A stretch of 64,000 bases of DNA, from assembly GCA_028023455.1 (NCBI GenBank), contig JAQFVV010000064.1, positions 3,479,710 through 3,543,709 on the forward strand. The letters are read 5' to 3'. The notes under the pieces are model-generated. The model searched no databases. It was not told the origin of the DNA and saw only the letters and a list, made by a program, of their open reading frames with translations. Origin of the DNA: Epiperipatus broadwayi. Taxonomy: Eukaryota; Onychophora; Udeonychophora; Euonychophora; Peripatidae. Each line of letters opens with the position of its first letter. Position 1 is the first letter of the stretch. Both the position numbers and the translations under genes were made by a program. This document shows, piece by piece, positions 10,940 through 24,600 of the stretch.

Positions 10940-13900
10940 ATTACATTGAGCCAATATCCCACAAGATACTACCTCAATGGCATAAGAACACTATCCCCCC
11001 TTATTACTATTTCAAATAACAAACTCATAGTATTCTTATGACTTTAATAACTTCTACTCACTAAGATTAAACTAATAATTAAATCTTAATCTTCTATTTA
11101 ATAATAATCTAGCTCAAATAAAATAATCTCAGGTTCATAAAGTTTATTCTAAGTTAATTTAAAAATACGGTAGTAAAATATGAGAAGGGATTTTATGTCA
11201 TAATCTACTACACTGAAACTAATAATAATAAATAACAGTAATAATATTCTTCATTGTTTAATTATTACTGGATATCTTTTCTTTTTACTATAATTTTATT
11301 ACCATAATGAAATAATATAATATGATCTTATATCTTCATGTAATGATATAATAAATACGTGGTAGCATTTTAATAATCTGACAAACAAAATATGTGTGGC
11401 AACTGATAGCATATAATTTAATATAATATTGTGATAACTGATTTATGACCAATAAAATAATGTAAGATTATGATTATTTAATTATAATGAATACCAATAA
11501 AATATTTAAAATTCTTAAAATAATTCTCTATTTATCTTTTGTGCAAACTTATATATTTGTTTCAATTATTATGCATGTATCGTGATTTCATGCAGCGATG
11601 TGGAGAAATAAATAACTCGGACACAAAATTTTTTAAATAACAAAATTTAACAAAGTTTATTACTAACAACAAATAAATAAACAATTTATTTACACTATTT
11701 ACAGTGGATATCCTTAACTTTTTTACTTTACAGTTTGATCTACCGGGTTATAAAAAAAATAATTTATATTTCAATTATATCTTTATTTAGATTTAGGACA
11801 AAATTTTAAAAAAATATTACTATTTGGTTTCTCATTATGGTTAACTTATTACAAATATATTTATCTACTTTATTAGCAACAGCATTTTATCCTTAATATT
11901 ATTAAACTATCTTATTTTTAAAAATTCATACTTAGAAAATATTCTATAGAAAACAAAATTTTATAATGAGTATGGATTTCTCAAAATATTAAAAAAATTT
12001 CATCTTGCAAAGTCAAAGATGTTACACAAAATATTATCCAAAATTCAGTACTAGATTTTAGTATTTATCACACAATGTTTACTAATCATAATATATTCTT
12101 ATTTAAGCCTTACTTTAGTATGATATAAGTGTAATCATCAATATATTTCTATTAATCAATAAACAAAAAATATTCTATGCATATTGTTTACATAATTTAC
12201 TTTGTACTATTGTATTTTAAAAATATGCAATACTTATTTTTCTCTTTAAAAAAATAATACTAAAGCATTTAAAATTATTATCACTTTAAAGAAAATATCT
12301 TTGTTTAGATGCTTTATTTTAAAAAAGTTTATATTTCATTTCGAAATAAAATTCAAAATATATTCTATGATTCTTTTCTTTCCTTAGGATACTTTGGATC
12401 TTCAATTTTAAGTTATAATGTCATATTCCTTCTAAGCAAATAAACCAATCTTATACAAAACGGTAGCATAACCTAAGTTCTAAATTATTTATCATTTCTC
12501 TTAAACATACCTTACTGAATGATGCAGTTACATGAAATAAAGATAGCGAAAACAGATGCATAGGATTAAGGAAGAAAGCCAGAGTATTACTCTTAACATA
12601 TCTCAAAACCATGGCACAGTGTGAAGAGGTATGACATTTACCGGCCTAATATCCTCTAGTACAGGGACGATGTTAAAGCTATTTCTTCAGCTTTATTAGA
12701 ACATCAAATATTTAAAGAAATATAAACACTGTCCAAATAAAATGTGTATCAGTCATAGGGCTTTGTTAACTATGCTGATATTCACATAAAGACTAAATAT
12801 TATTTCCATTCCTTATAACATCCTATTTCTTAAAACATCATCTTGGTTTCCTGTTCACTAAGTACTTCCAAGCCACTATCTCAACATTATTTCTCTAGAT
12901 TTTCCACATCTTACATCGATAAATAACTATCTGCATTTACAAAACAATAAATAAAATTCATTAATAGTTAAACAATCTAGCTGTTCCACAAGAAAAGTCT
13001 GCTTACTTCATTATTCTATACATCTAATCATATACAATCTACTTAGACAATATTTCAATATCCAATAACATAAAAATTTTAAAAGAATCACATAATTATT
13101 TGTTATGTTGGATTATATCACTAATAAAAAAAAAAATCATCGTATGCATATTTTCAAATCAATTCTATCTCATGTTTTTTTAAAATGTTGTATGAAATGC
13201 ATTACATAATTAAAAAACTTTTACACTTCATTCTTCCAATTTATGAATGATCTAAAGAAAACAAAAAAATATACATTATAAATTATCAATAGTTATTATT
13301 ATTACCAATAACCTTTATCTAGTCATCGTGTTCAGTAGGCTTCCTTTATCCACTTGAGCATTGCAGATATAAAAAATTCACACCCATACACTTTATATTA
13401 AAATATTTTTAGCTAAATTATTAGATTGTTATATTATAAAATTTTAATATTAATAAATTAATGTTTTTATGTTTTTCCTAATCTTATATAAAAATTTAGA
13501 TTTAAACTAGGTTAACAAAATAAAAGGAATCAAAACTATAATTACATATTTTCTTGACGATAGTTCCTGATAAGTCCAAAATATTTATTATTTTCTCTAG
13601 AGTTTTTAAAAATGTTCTCCTCCAAGCGCGTTAAAGTTTAAAATAAAAATAATTATTAATCCATTTAGTAAAATTTATAGAAAATAATCCTTGGTTTTAG
13701 TATTTAGGACGATAATTATTAAATCATAATATTAATTAATCCCGTGAAGCTTCTTAATCTTCTCTACCAATATTCTCTGCATATCCAATGCATCAATCCA
13801 TCTAATTTAACTTTAAAAATATTCGATGAACTTTTAAGTACTATTTGTATTTCCATGGATCCATCTTTTATTCAACTATGTGTTCACTTTTTTATATATG

Positions 13901-15840
13901 TTTTCTTCTTGATACATTTAAACTTTCATTTGGTATTTTTTATAAATCTCTTTTAAAAATAAAAAAAAACTTCAAGTACTTTTAAACAAATCTTTTCTAA
14001 ATACATTTTAAATAATTCTAAGAACGGATATTTTAATATCAAAAACGCTTCTGTAACATATTTTCCTGGGTTCTTTCTTTAATTCTTGAAAATATTTTTT
14101 AAAAATGTTACCTTCAGAAAGTATATAACATTTTACTCCTTTGAATATAATATTCTATAAAATAATTCATGAAATATAATTGTCTTATTACTATTTTAAA
14201 AATAAATCTTGGATCAGCTTATAAATAATACGTTTCAATATTTTTTTTTTTTAGACTCCGTATAATGTCCGAATCTGTCTTTTTTTTATGTACCAAAACA
14301 ATTCTCTGGTTATGCATTAATAAAACTGTATCAATAAATATTCCAAACATTTTTACAGTATTACAATTTATATCCATTTTATTCCACAGTATATCCATTT
14401 TTATTGCGAAGTTTAGGTTAAACTTTTAGATAAAATACGACTGGCAAGTAACTTTTAAAAAATTAGAAAATCATCTCCACGAAGTTTCTAAATACATAAT
14501 TTTTTTCTAAACTTTCCTTTTGCAAAATACTTCTTTAAAATTATCAATTAGTTTTTGCAAAATAAACGATAAGAAAGTACCAAAAAAAAATTGACTAAAT
14601 AAAAATTTTAAAAATACTATCTTTTTGATAGTTATAATTTACCTTTCTCTAGTTTCAATACATTATTAATCTCCCCTTATACCCCCGTGCAATTCATATT
14701 TATAGTCTGTAAGAATACCTATTCCTATTGGTTAATTCTTACTTTAGCTTGAGAACAAATTTACATATTTTCAATTTCAATTAGAATTGAATTTCAAAAT
14801 TAGAAATTATGACGTAATGAACTTAAAATATTATTTAAAATATATTACTTTTAAATAAATTATTATTTTATTAAAACTATTTAAACATTTAAAATAACTT
14901 TTAAAACAATTTTAATAACTTATTCCATTTATCTATTTTTATTTAAACAAAATATTTAATTTTTTTTATTAACTGTATTTGTCTTTATTACATCATTTAA
15001 ATATGCAATAACAACAGTTAACTTAATATTTATTATTTGCTTTTATGATAGGCAATAATTCTATCCAATTCTATAATATAACTTTTAAAATATTTTAAAC
15101 TTCGTTACTTTAAATACAAACAAGCATGTGTGTGAAAGTATTAGTATACAAGTCACATGATTAATAACTTTGACAGACGATTTTCAATCTATTTCTCTGC
15201 CTAGATTTATAAAATTGATACACTTATTATATTATATAAAATAATTATAAAAAATTTGGAAGAATAATTTTAAAAATATACAACTAGATATAATTTTCAC
15301 CATCATAAAGTTTATTTTAAAAATATACTATATTAATTTTGATTATTAAATATGATTATAAATTTAAACATAGCATTTATTAACTATAAGTTTTAAACTA
15401 TTAAAATCGAATTTTTAAATATACTTTTAATATTTATAGCTGTGTTATTTAATATGGCCAGCTTTTACAACCATATGAAACAATATTTTAATCTTTACAT
15501 AACTATTTTTAAATAATTCGCTATAATTTTATATACTACGTATTTGCTTTAGCTTCAAATTGTACTTTAAAGATATAATTGACTTAATACAATTACCATA
15601 TTAAAAGAATATATTCTAAATTTAAAATTTTTAGTAATTGACTGTTATGAACTATTACCGACCTATAGAAAAGGGCACAATATTTATATTAACCAACAGT
15701 CTAACAATAAAATAGTATCTTCCAGCTTGCTATTATTTAATAAATACAATAAATAAATAAAATAAATATTCAAATATAAATCATATCTTTAAACTAGTTC
15801 ATACTTTATAATTCTAAAATATGTGGTTCGATTATAATAA
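10940..15840. repeat. Unit 1 of a long diverged tandem duplication, noncoding
   Basis: The first 700 bp (10,940-11,660) align collinearly with 15,870-16,510. Shared landmarks are cctcaatggcataagaa, aaatatgagaagggatttta, the tgtggcaactga block and the ttgtgcaaac block, ending near the gatgtggagaaataaataa motif. Further matches continue (around 11,725 versus 16,785; 15,150 versus 17,540 at agtcacatgat), so the copied unit is longer than the first 700 bp. No ORF above about 70 codons and no protein family was seen across 4.9 kb. It could be the remains of an LTR element (LTR-sized direct repeats about 4.9 kb apart) or a segmental duplication. Confidence 0.5.
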
Positions 15841-15869
15841 ATAATGATTATGAGACATTTAGCAAGGTA

Positions 15870-17900
15870 CAATGGTTGGCAAAACATTGAGAACACCTCC
15901 CAAAAGATATACCCTCAATGGCATAAGAATACTACCTTACTAAATTCATATAATAACACAACTAAGTAATATTCCTACATCTTTGCACATATACTAATAA
16001 ATTAAATTTCTATCTTTAAAATATAATCCAGGTTTTTTAAATATAAAATAAACAAATCAATTTAAAATCCTGTAGTTAAATATGATGAAGGATTTTACAT
16101 TATATTTATTCCTATAAAAATAATAATAGCAACAATAATAAACAACTAAAATATTCCTTCAATTAATTTTACTTATCTTTATGCTGAATACCTAATAAAA
16201 AATATAATATTAATAATCCTAAACATTGTGCAAATTTGATTCACTTATGTGGTATTTGGAAAAGTATAATGTATTCTGGGTAGAGTGGCAATATGAAAAT
16301 ATATTTAATTCATATCATTTTAGATAGTCAGCTCTGATTATAAAATAACATTAAAATGATTAAATAATTTATAAAATTTATAATGTGCAAACATATCATA
16401 TGACTCATTCAATTTCTGTGGATCATGTATTGTGAAGATGAAGAAATCAATAAAATAATACTTGACAAGGGAATTTCATAAAAAACATTAACAAATTTAT
16501 TTTAATTTAAACATTATATAACTTTACATAAAATTATAAATTTGTTATAATTAATTTACAATATTGGTTATGAAAATAAAATATTATATAGAAAATCTTA
16601 CAATTAATAAATACAATACTTATAATAAATCAAAACAAGATAAATAAATAAAAAATATATTAGCCTTCACTCCAGCTATATGAAGTTTTAAATCAAGTTT
16701 ACATATTATAAATAAAAAAAATATCAACATGAAATTCAAGAATATTCATATGTCCAAAATTATATTACGAAAATTTACCTTTCCAGTTTGATAAGAGAAA
16801 TATTGTTTCTTTAACTCAGATTTCAAAAGTATATAAAATATCTTTAAAATATATCTTAGTTAACTTGACTCTTTTGTGAGTGTATTTTGCTCTGACGATA
16901 TGTTATAAGAGAAATAAATAAATAATCATGTAATAAATTATATTGCTTGGTATCATCTTCAGATAAATGTATATTTGCATGTTAAAAATAAACATTCAGA
17001 GGTTTGAATTAAGCTTTTGAGTAGATTTCTCCATAGAGAATAATAGTTTTTCTATTCACACATTATGTGTGATCAGTAATTAATCTTTTGTATTTTTAAA
17101 ACTTTAAAGAAAAATAATATTATTTTAAAATTTTAACTTTATAATTTAACTATTTTTTATGAATCCTTGTTATATTACATTCTAGACATTGACGATTTTC
17201 CTATTTATATTAGTTTTTATTCATTAATCCTAATGGATGAATAAAGCTAAACAAGTTGACTCATTTACATATAAATTAAATTTTATAGTTTAATAAAAAT
17301 CATTAATAGAAATATTTAATTCTAATGAATATTATAACAATTTAAAAACATTTTAAAGAAAATAATTCATTAATTCTTAATAAAATATTTGGTTTAATGT
17401 ATCCAATTTTATTTACTCGTTTAAATATTATTTCCAAGTTAACTTAAAATATTGTCTTTAAATTCATTTATAATGTTCAGATCATCAATTTAAAAAATAT
17501 TTGAAACTTTATTTCAGATCCTGGGAAGCACCCATATATATCTATCAGTCACATGATAACTTTCCAGACATACTGTAACAAAATTTAACTTACTATGTTT
17601 GTAATATATTTAACCAAATAATTAATTGAAATGCATTTTATAAAATATTTAATGCAATAAAGCAATTTAGAATATAATTTTCCATTTATTATACCGTAAT
17701 GAATAAAATTGATCCATCTAAACACTACACAATATTATTCATACCTTTTAATAAGAATTATTAAATATTTTAAGTTATTTACATTGGGGTATTAAATACT
17801 TTATTAAATATTTACAAACGTATTTAAGTTATCACTTCACCACGATGCTTATTAAACAAAATACCAACTATATCTTTTAAATATAGCAGATGCACATCTA
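15870..17900. repeat. Unit 2 of the long diverged tandem duplication, shortened
   Basis: It begins with cctcaatggcataagaa and follows the order of unit 1, with gaps that make it about half as long. Its matching block near 17,540 (agtcacatgataacttt) corresponds to about 15,150 in unit 1. It has no coding content. The right limit is uncertain because similarity fades into AT-rich sequence. Confidence 0.45.
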
Positions 17901-18208
17901 CTCTACTTATAAAATAATAGATTACATTACTCTTATTTTTACTTTTATAGTTAAAATAATTTTAAAATATTTTATAACCTATATATGTACTTCTTTTACC
18001 AAGTTCGAGTCCTTTTATTTATATAATTATGGCTTATCAAAGACCTTAAATTTAATTTTTTTTAATGGCACTTTTATAACCTACTTAACATTCTCTGTAA
18101 CAAAATGGACTGGTACAATATATATATGAAATCAAATCAGTGCACATCACTAGCTGAAATTTAAATATTTATCAATTCCCATCATTATGAATTTTCAGCA
18201 GCACTATC

Positions 18209-18600
18209 TTGTAAACAAAGAAAGTCTGAATTAAATGGCACAGACAAGGGATAATTTCTTGTCTGCATGCCATAAATTTGTTATATAAAATAAAATCCAG
18301 ATTTATTTAAACAACATGAAATTTAAATTAGCAATAATAGTGGTGAGGAATAATAGATCTTTTATATTTAAATTTTCAGCTAGCAATATGCACTAATTCT
18401 ATATTTGTGTTTAGATTTCAAAATTTAAAATGACCATTGTATTATTCATTTTTGTATAAGTAAATTAAATATGTTTATTTGTGATAACTCTTTGTTTAAA
18501 TAAATCTGGATTTGAATATATATAACAAATTTGCAGCGTATAGACTAGAAATTATCTCTTATCAGTGCCATTAAATTAAGGCTTTATCTTTGTTTACAAA
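18209..18600. mobile_element. Foldback element with about 110-bp inverted arms
   Basis: The left arm 18,209-18,317 (ttgtaaacaaag, aatggcacagacaagg, ataatttcttgtctgca, ccagatttatttaaac) returns inverted at 18,491-18,600 with moderate divergence. The 170-bp centre is AT-rich and noncoding. The structure fits a foldback or MITE-like element. Immediately right is a (TA)n microsatellite at about 18,629-18,649. Confidence 0.7.
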
Positions 18601-18659
18601 GAAAGAACTTAGTAGGGGGGAGAGTGATCAATATATATATATATATATTGGAAATGGGA

Positions 18660-19160
18660 AGATCTTGAGAGCTACTAATAAATTATTTACCTGGAGGTTC
18701 ACTCAACATTGGTAGAGTATCAAGTTAAAAATTAACAAATATAAATAAATAACATCCAATAATACTCAACAAAATGTAACAGAAAATTGACTGCACAAAT
18801 AATAATTTACATAATTATGTAATAGTGTGATAATTAATTTTCAAGTTATTATTGATGATCAACCAAACTTGCTACTATATTTTCAAGTTATTCCTTTGAA
18901 AGATCTTTTTAAGAAGTTTCCTGATGCATTATCTAGCACCAGACTGTTAGTAATTTACTAAAGATGAGTATTTATATATGGCACTAGTAAAATGGTACTG
19001 GGTGTCAATTTCTAACAATGGGTTATCCTATAGGCTTTGATCATAAACTTACTGCAATTTTTATTAACTCATCCTTGCTGTTGCTTTTAGATTTTATTTA
19101 GCATAAAATATGAACATGGAGATTGATGATTGCACCCATTAACTAATGTCAGCTAATGAA
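18660..19160. other. Intergenic, nothing recognised
   Basis: This is moderately AT-rich sequence without a coding frame, RNA gene or inverted repeat that I could see. Confidence 0.5.
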
Positions 19161-19164
19161 ATTA

Positions 19165-19290
19165 ATAATCAAATGGCTTTATTGCTCAGAAGTTCAATAC
19201 TAGAAATGCCAGAACTAAAATTGATTTGGGGACTTTACACTCCAGAGGCTGACATTTTATAACTGCATTAAATCATGCAGTGCAAAAAAA
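19165..19290 (-). repeat. tRNA-headed SINE-like repeat (family S), copy 1
   Basis: Read on the minus strand, the copy starts with a degenerate A-box-like block (tttaatgcagttataaaatg), then a B-box-like block (ccaaatcaattttag), and continues into the body ttctggcatttctagtattgaac. It shares order and sequence with the neighbouring copy at 19,300-19,428, so the two form a tandem pair. No tRNA cloverleaf can be folded, so it is not a functional tRNA gene. Confidence 0.5.
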
Positions 19291-19299
19291 AAATCAAGT

Positions 19300-19428
19300 G
19301 ACTTTATTGTTTGAGAGTTCATAACAAATTTGAGTGCTAGAAGTGCCAGAACTAAAATTGATTCCAGAACATTATGCTTTAGAGTCTAGCCTTCTACCAC
19401 TGCACTAAACCATGCAGAGCTATCTGAC
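19300..19428 (-). repeat. tRNA-headed SINE-like repeat (family S), copy 2
   Basis: On the minus strand it reads tttagtgcagtggtagaagg (A-box-like), then a B-box-like ttctggaatcaattttag, then the same body as copy 1 (tctggcacttctagcactc). The spacing of the two boxes fits a tRNA-derived pol III promoter. A copy with the same head lies near 36,990 on the plus strand. Confidence 0.55.
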
Positions 19429-19454
19429 AGAAAATTATTAATTATGGCAGTCTT

Positions 19455-19735
19455 TGGTTAGCTGTACCCCAGCCACTAGAGGTGCTGTTTCTGTGTAAAC
19501 ACGTACAAATATCCACAGTAGGGGCCCAAAGTAGCAATGCTTCTTCCAGCCACTAGGTGGCGCTGTTGACCATGTGTAAGCACAGGAACATTCCACCAGC
19601 TAGCTGGCAACAAAGCTGCCCTCTTGGTGGCGCTGATCGCCATGCGTAAGCCCATTAGCTTACATTGTCTGCTACCGGCAACTATCAAGATTCTAGCCCA
19701 CTATGTGGCACTGTTTTTTCACACTATGCATGGAA
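19455..19735 (+). promoter_or_regulatory. Cluster of four CTCF-like motifs, all in one orientation
   Basis: Four motifs resembling the CTCF core (CCASYAGRKGGCRS) lie at about 19,473-19,489 (ccactagaggtgctg, degenerate), 19,549-19,563 (ccactaggtggcgctg), 19,619-19,634 (ccctcttggtggcgctg) and 19,698-19,712 (ccactatgtggcactg). The second is a full core match, the fourth differs at one core base, the third at about two; the first has lost a base. Spacing is 70-80 bp. Each core is followed by a related tail (for example catgtgtaagca and catgcgtaagcc). The block is far richer in G+C and CpG than its surroundings. It may be an insulator-type array or an old tandem repeat that happens to carry the motif; binding is not shown by sequence alone. 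Confidence 0.5.
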
Positions 19736-19739
19736 AAAC

Positions 19740-20940
19740 TGCACACTCTAACCACATGTATAACAATGAGAATATACTGGGTTAACAATTTAATCACTTT
19801 TATTAATGCAAATAGAATTAACTTGTGTAACTATTTGTTTATATGAGAGGGGTATCAATCTAATCAGCTAACTACATTTGAATTTTTTTTTTTAATTGAG
19901 TTTTTAAATACTTGGATTATGATAAAAAAAAATTGTAATTTCTTTGCAAAAATGATGATTTATTCTAGTGGTAATACAACTATGATTAAATTTATAAATT
20001 CACTGTTTAATTTAAAAACTTTTGTATACTTATTCATTGGCAGGCCTTTTGTTTGTTTTTTTTTTTTGGCACATTTTTATTTGTTTTTTTTAATTTCTCA
20101 TTGGATTTAAAGAAGATGGATATGCAGGGAAGGGAAGAAATGAGATTATAGGAGGGAAGACCAAAAATACGCAATTTACAAAATGTGGATTAATTTCAAA
20201 TAACCAATTTTTTTTATTTGGAATTGCAAAAAAAAAAAAAACATTTGGAAATTTAGATTATTTTTCTTTTGACTTTAAAAAATTCTTGCTTCTTTTCCAT
20301 GTGAGAGAACGGGGATTGGTATTTGTAACAGTAAATACTGCTATGACTAAATATATAAATTCACCTTGCAATCTAAAATCTCTTAGAATTAGTTTTCATT
20401 GATAGATATTTTTGTATGGCCAACTTTTATTTTTTATAAATTCAATGTTAATAAAAATAAATAATTCAAAAATGGAAAAAAGCATCAAGATTTTCCCACC
20501 CCATTCGCCTGTTGCTGCATCACATAAATTTTTTTTTAACTTGTTAGAAATTAATTTCAAAATAAACTTTGTTGTTGATTTAAAATGATTTTGGAAACAA
20601 TAGTCTTGGCTTTCATTTTAATTTAAAAAGAATCCAAAAACAATTTTTTATATTAAGCTTTTTTTTAATAGCCATCCAGTTTATTTTTATTTGAAGTGTA
20701 TTGGATGTGTATTGAATGATCAAAGTCCACAGAGCAATTATTCACCCCCCTCTCTGCTTCCTCTCTTTCTTATCTTACTTTTTAAAATGCCAATATGAAA
20801 GAAGACAAATTTTTAAAGACAAAATATGTCTAAAATTCAATTAGAAATCAAAACAAGTTTTTCAAATTAAGTAAAAGATGCAGTTCATTCTACTCCTCCT
20901 GCCTTTCTTTTTAAAAAGCCAGTAATAAGAAAGAAAAAAA
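19740..20940. other. AT-rich intergenic DNA with poly-T tracts
   Basis: There are long T runs (about 19,880, 20,060, 20,530) and purine-rich patches. Open frames here are low-complexity Phe/Leu/Lys strings from AT-rich sequence. No gene or repeat family was recognised. Confidence 0.55.
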
Positions 20941-20947
20941 CCCACTA

Positions 20948-21436
20948 AACATCACATGATCATCATGTCTTATGCTTGCTCATAATGTTATTAAAACAGG
21001 CAAAACTCTCCATATAGTAGTGCCATTCAGTGCAAACCAGAGTAATCAATGGATGCCAGAAGGTTTGTGCATAAAATCCCTATCTAGTGACTACTCATCC
21101 AATATCCCTAGACTAGGTTCTAGCTTGTGGCTTTCATCAGTGAGATGCATTAGATCTGAGAGCACTGCACCTAGATCTTGAAATCATGCAATATCCACAG
21201 ACTAGTTTCTGGATTGTGACTTTCATCAGTGAAAAACCTAGATCTTTCTAGGTGCAGTGCTTTCAGATTAAAGGCTCATCACTGATGAAAGCTACAAGCC
21301 AGAAACTAGTCTGGGGATATTGGATGAGTAGACCCTAGATAGGATTTTATGCACAAGCCTTCTGGCATGCATTGATTACTCTGTTTTGCACTGAGTGGTA
21401 CTACTGTATGGAGAGTTTTGCCTGTTTTCAGAAAAA
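20948..21436. mobile_element. Family A foldback element, copy A1
   Basis: This is a near-complete palindrome. The left arm reads caaaactctccatatagtag, then agagtaatcaatggatgcca, aaggtttgtgcataaaatcc, ctactcatccaatatccc, and the right arm returns all of these inverted to gagagttttgcctgtttt at about 21,433. Outside the left arm is an extra segment (atcacatgatcatcatg) that the right side lacks, so the copy is complete only on the left. The centre contains a second small inverted block around cctagatctttctagg. No coding content. Other copies lie at 26.8, 28.0 and 59.6 kb. Confidence 0.85.
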
Positions 21437-21587
21437 CAAAAAGTACAACTTTTTAAAATCCCCAAAATGTCCAAATCAAATCTGTCATTTCAAAAGAACT
21501 TCTTTGAAATAGGTAATATACCCATGCAATTCATTTTCCCCCCTCCTTACCCACATTAAAAAAAAAAACAATAAAAAAGAACTTCAA

Positions 21588-21675
21588 AGCATCATCCTGG
21601 AAGTGAACCCACAAACCCAGGACAACTGCTTATAAGGCAGCTGTGTTGACAACTTGACCACCAATGCTTGACAAC
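21588..21675 (-). repeat. tRNA-like sequence (anticodon-arm TAT), degenerate
   Basis: On the minus strand an A-box-like tggtggtcaagttgtcaac is followed by a five-pair anticodon stem (gctgc/gcagt, one G-T pair) around the loop cttataa, which places TAT as the anticodon (Ile-like). A B-box-like gggttcacttcc comes after. The T stem has mismatches and the usual A58 of the T loop is absent, so this is most likely a tRNA pseudogene or the head of a SINE rather than a working tRNA. Confidence 0.4.
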
Positions 21676-21699
21676 TTTAAGTAATTTTTAAAGGCAAAA

Positions 21700-24600
21700 C
21701 CATACAACAAATCAAATCTGTCTATTATAAATTAAGACAGGTTGTTTGAATAGGGATAATAGTACAAATGCCATTCACTCACCTTCCTCTCTCTCCTCAC
21801 TTTGTAAAAAGCTAATAAGAAAAATAAAATTACAGAAATTTTTTAAGATAGTATAATAAAAATTTAAAATCTGTCAATTATAAAGAAGAACTTTGAAATT
21901 CTAAAGCAATCAGTTGTGTAAACTGATATTAGATATATGACATTGATGAGAAATTTAAGAAATCTTAAATACTTACAACTTGCCTTTTTAAAAAATTGAA
22001 AAAAAAACAACAATACTATTGAAAGATTTCCCAACTTCCCCCTTCATCAATAAAAATTAATAGTAACAGGTTTTATAATACTCATTGAATTTATAAATTA
22101 AGTCGTAATTACGACAATCATCATTTTATGACCTCAAAGCAGTGTTTAAAGAATTAATAAAAGATATCAATAGATTGGTGCCTGATTTGAGGGGATATAT
22201 TTATAAAATAGAATATGTTCAAATGCTAGTCAACTACTAGTTTTTATTTTTTAATTTATTTCATTGTGATTTGTAATATCAATGGAATCACCATTCTTTA
22301 AATTACAGATTTGATCATATCTGAATAATCCTTTAGCTTCATTCAAATTACCAATTAAATGTTAACATAAAAATAAAGAAGAAAAAATATCGCGAAGAGG
22401 GGGGGGACGACGACATTAAATTTGGCATTTTAAGTACAAAATCTTGATCTACATTCATAGGAGGCGAGAATGTTCCCTCTAAATTCTCAAAATAGAAGAA
22501 ACCATTTTATCTATAATGTAATACATTTATAAACTATCTATATTTTAAACCTTAGATATTTTTCAATTTGGAAACAATTAAATTTCTTATAGATATCATT
22601 TTTTAATTAGACACTCTATTTATAATTATTATTAGGTGTATCTTCTATATATTTTTTATGTCTGAATGTTTCCAAAATATTTATAGATCATTTTATTTTG
22701 TTGAAGTTAGTGTATAATAAGTTTTCTTTAAAACTTTATATGAATTATAGATTAGTATCATCTTTGCAGCCTGGTTTCTAACTTATTGGCATAGTTTTTG
22801 GTCTTGATTGATAAATAGATTACAGTTATAAAAACAGCTTAATGTGTAACACACTAGTTGGTAAAGCAGATTATAGGCTACAATTTAAGATTCTATACAA
22901 GGCAAGTTATTCATTTCTCATGCGCACTACAACATAGCAGGAAAGTGGTGTTTCAAAGAATTTGCTATTTCTTATTCAGTCGAACACAAATATAGTTTGT
23001 CATGGCAATCTTTCATATTGATAGTTTGCATTTTTACACCACCAGAGTGAAGGATGCAATTTATTTTTCTACTGATGAAGTTAAATTTACTATTTCTACC
23101 AGAAAACATTGTTAATATTCATTTATATTGTTTGACATTGTTTTTCTGCAGAAAATTATTTGATGACTGAATATATTTTGAAGTTTGCAATCCGTAAATG
23201 GTCGAAATGAAGAGATTTTCTTTGAGAAGCCATTTATAAACTTCTTACACTGTCATCCACATGCTTACCAAAGAGCATATTTTTCATAATTCAGAAGTTA
23301 ATTTGCTCATCTGTGCAAGATATTTTTCAAAAAAATTTTGATCTTTGCACTTTGTTTTCTTATGATTTAATGCTTTTCAACTTGTAGTTTTTATTATTTT
23401 TAATTTTATAGCAAATAAAAATCTGTAATTTGAAAATATTGTTTAACATTATGATTGGATAAAACCGAATTCAGTATAACAAATTCAGGACATAAATTAT
23501 GATTTTTCTCATTAGTTAAATGCTTTTAAGATTACATATTTGAGAATTACATTTTAACTGACTAGACTTACCATTATAATATAAGCTAATATGTATTTGC
23601 AAAGAGCAACTCTCTTATTTTCTATAATGAAAAATAGAATTTTTACCTCTGTAGTTTTGTGAATTTTTATTTCCTACAATGCTTTTTCGAATATTAAAAT
23701 TATTTTAATTTCCAACCGTTAATAATTCCAAAAACTGTTTACACAATTCATTTTTTCAATTTTTCTTACAGATTCAATATATTATAAATAATTAAATAAA
23801 TGAGTAATGAAACTCATTCAATGTGACAAATGTGTCCTTTATGCATATATATTTAGAGTCACATACTTTTATATAAAATACATATGTATATATTTACTCT
23901 ATTTAAATTTTGTTTGATCTCTTGTGATCTTAATATCTTAACATTAAAACCTCTATTTTTTTAATTACTTTTCTAACTTACTCCACAGCATACTATTATA
24001 TTATTTTAAACTTATATCAGTGTTGTGATTGATTCATGGTGGTCACAGTATCCTTCTCGTAAATTACCGATAAAAGTTATTCTACTAGTGCTTATTTTTT
24101 TAACTGTATTTTAAACTATTTATATATATATATATTTAAGTCTATGGTGATTTTACATTTTTTATAACTTTACATGCTTGTAATTCTATCGCTGCACTAT
24201 TCTAATCCTTTCTAGATCTTACCGTGTACTGATATTGCATCTTATGAATATGATTTATCTCTTTCATAATCTTCACTGGCATATTCAGATAATATATTTA
24301 TTCCATTCTCTTAATATTCAGCAAACTATTCCTATACTCCTTTAGAAAATCTTCTCATTGGTGCTACTCTCATCATAACAGGAAAAGCTTTGTTGAGTGA
24401 ATCAAACTATCCGATCATTTGTTTATCATTGTGCTAAACAATGCCAAAATGTACATTCGTCAGAATTTTTTTGTATGTCAGAGTTGCAAATTAATATTAT
24501 AACAATAATCAAACTCACCTGCAGTAACCAACCAGGGACATTTGTTTGGAAAGCTCCAAAATGCATTAATTTTTTTTTAATATATCAGCTGTTAATCATT

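Noticed and set aside
19476-19688. 70-codon minus-strand frame over the CTCF-like cluster
   Set aside because: It is a by-product of the G+C-rich repeat block; no homology and no gene signals.
21588-21675. Functional tRNA-Ile(UAU) gene
   Set aside because: The T stem has mismatches and a conserved T-loop base is absent; kept only as a tRNA-like repeat.
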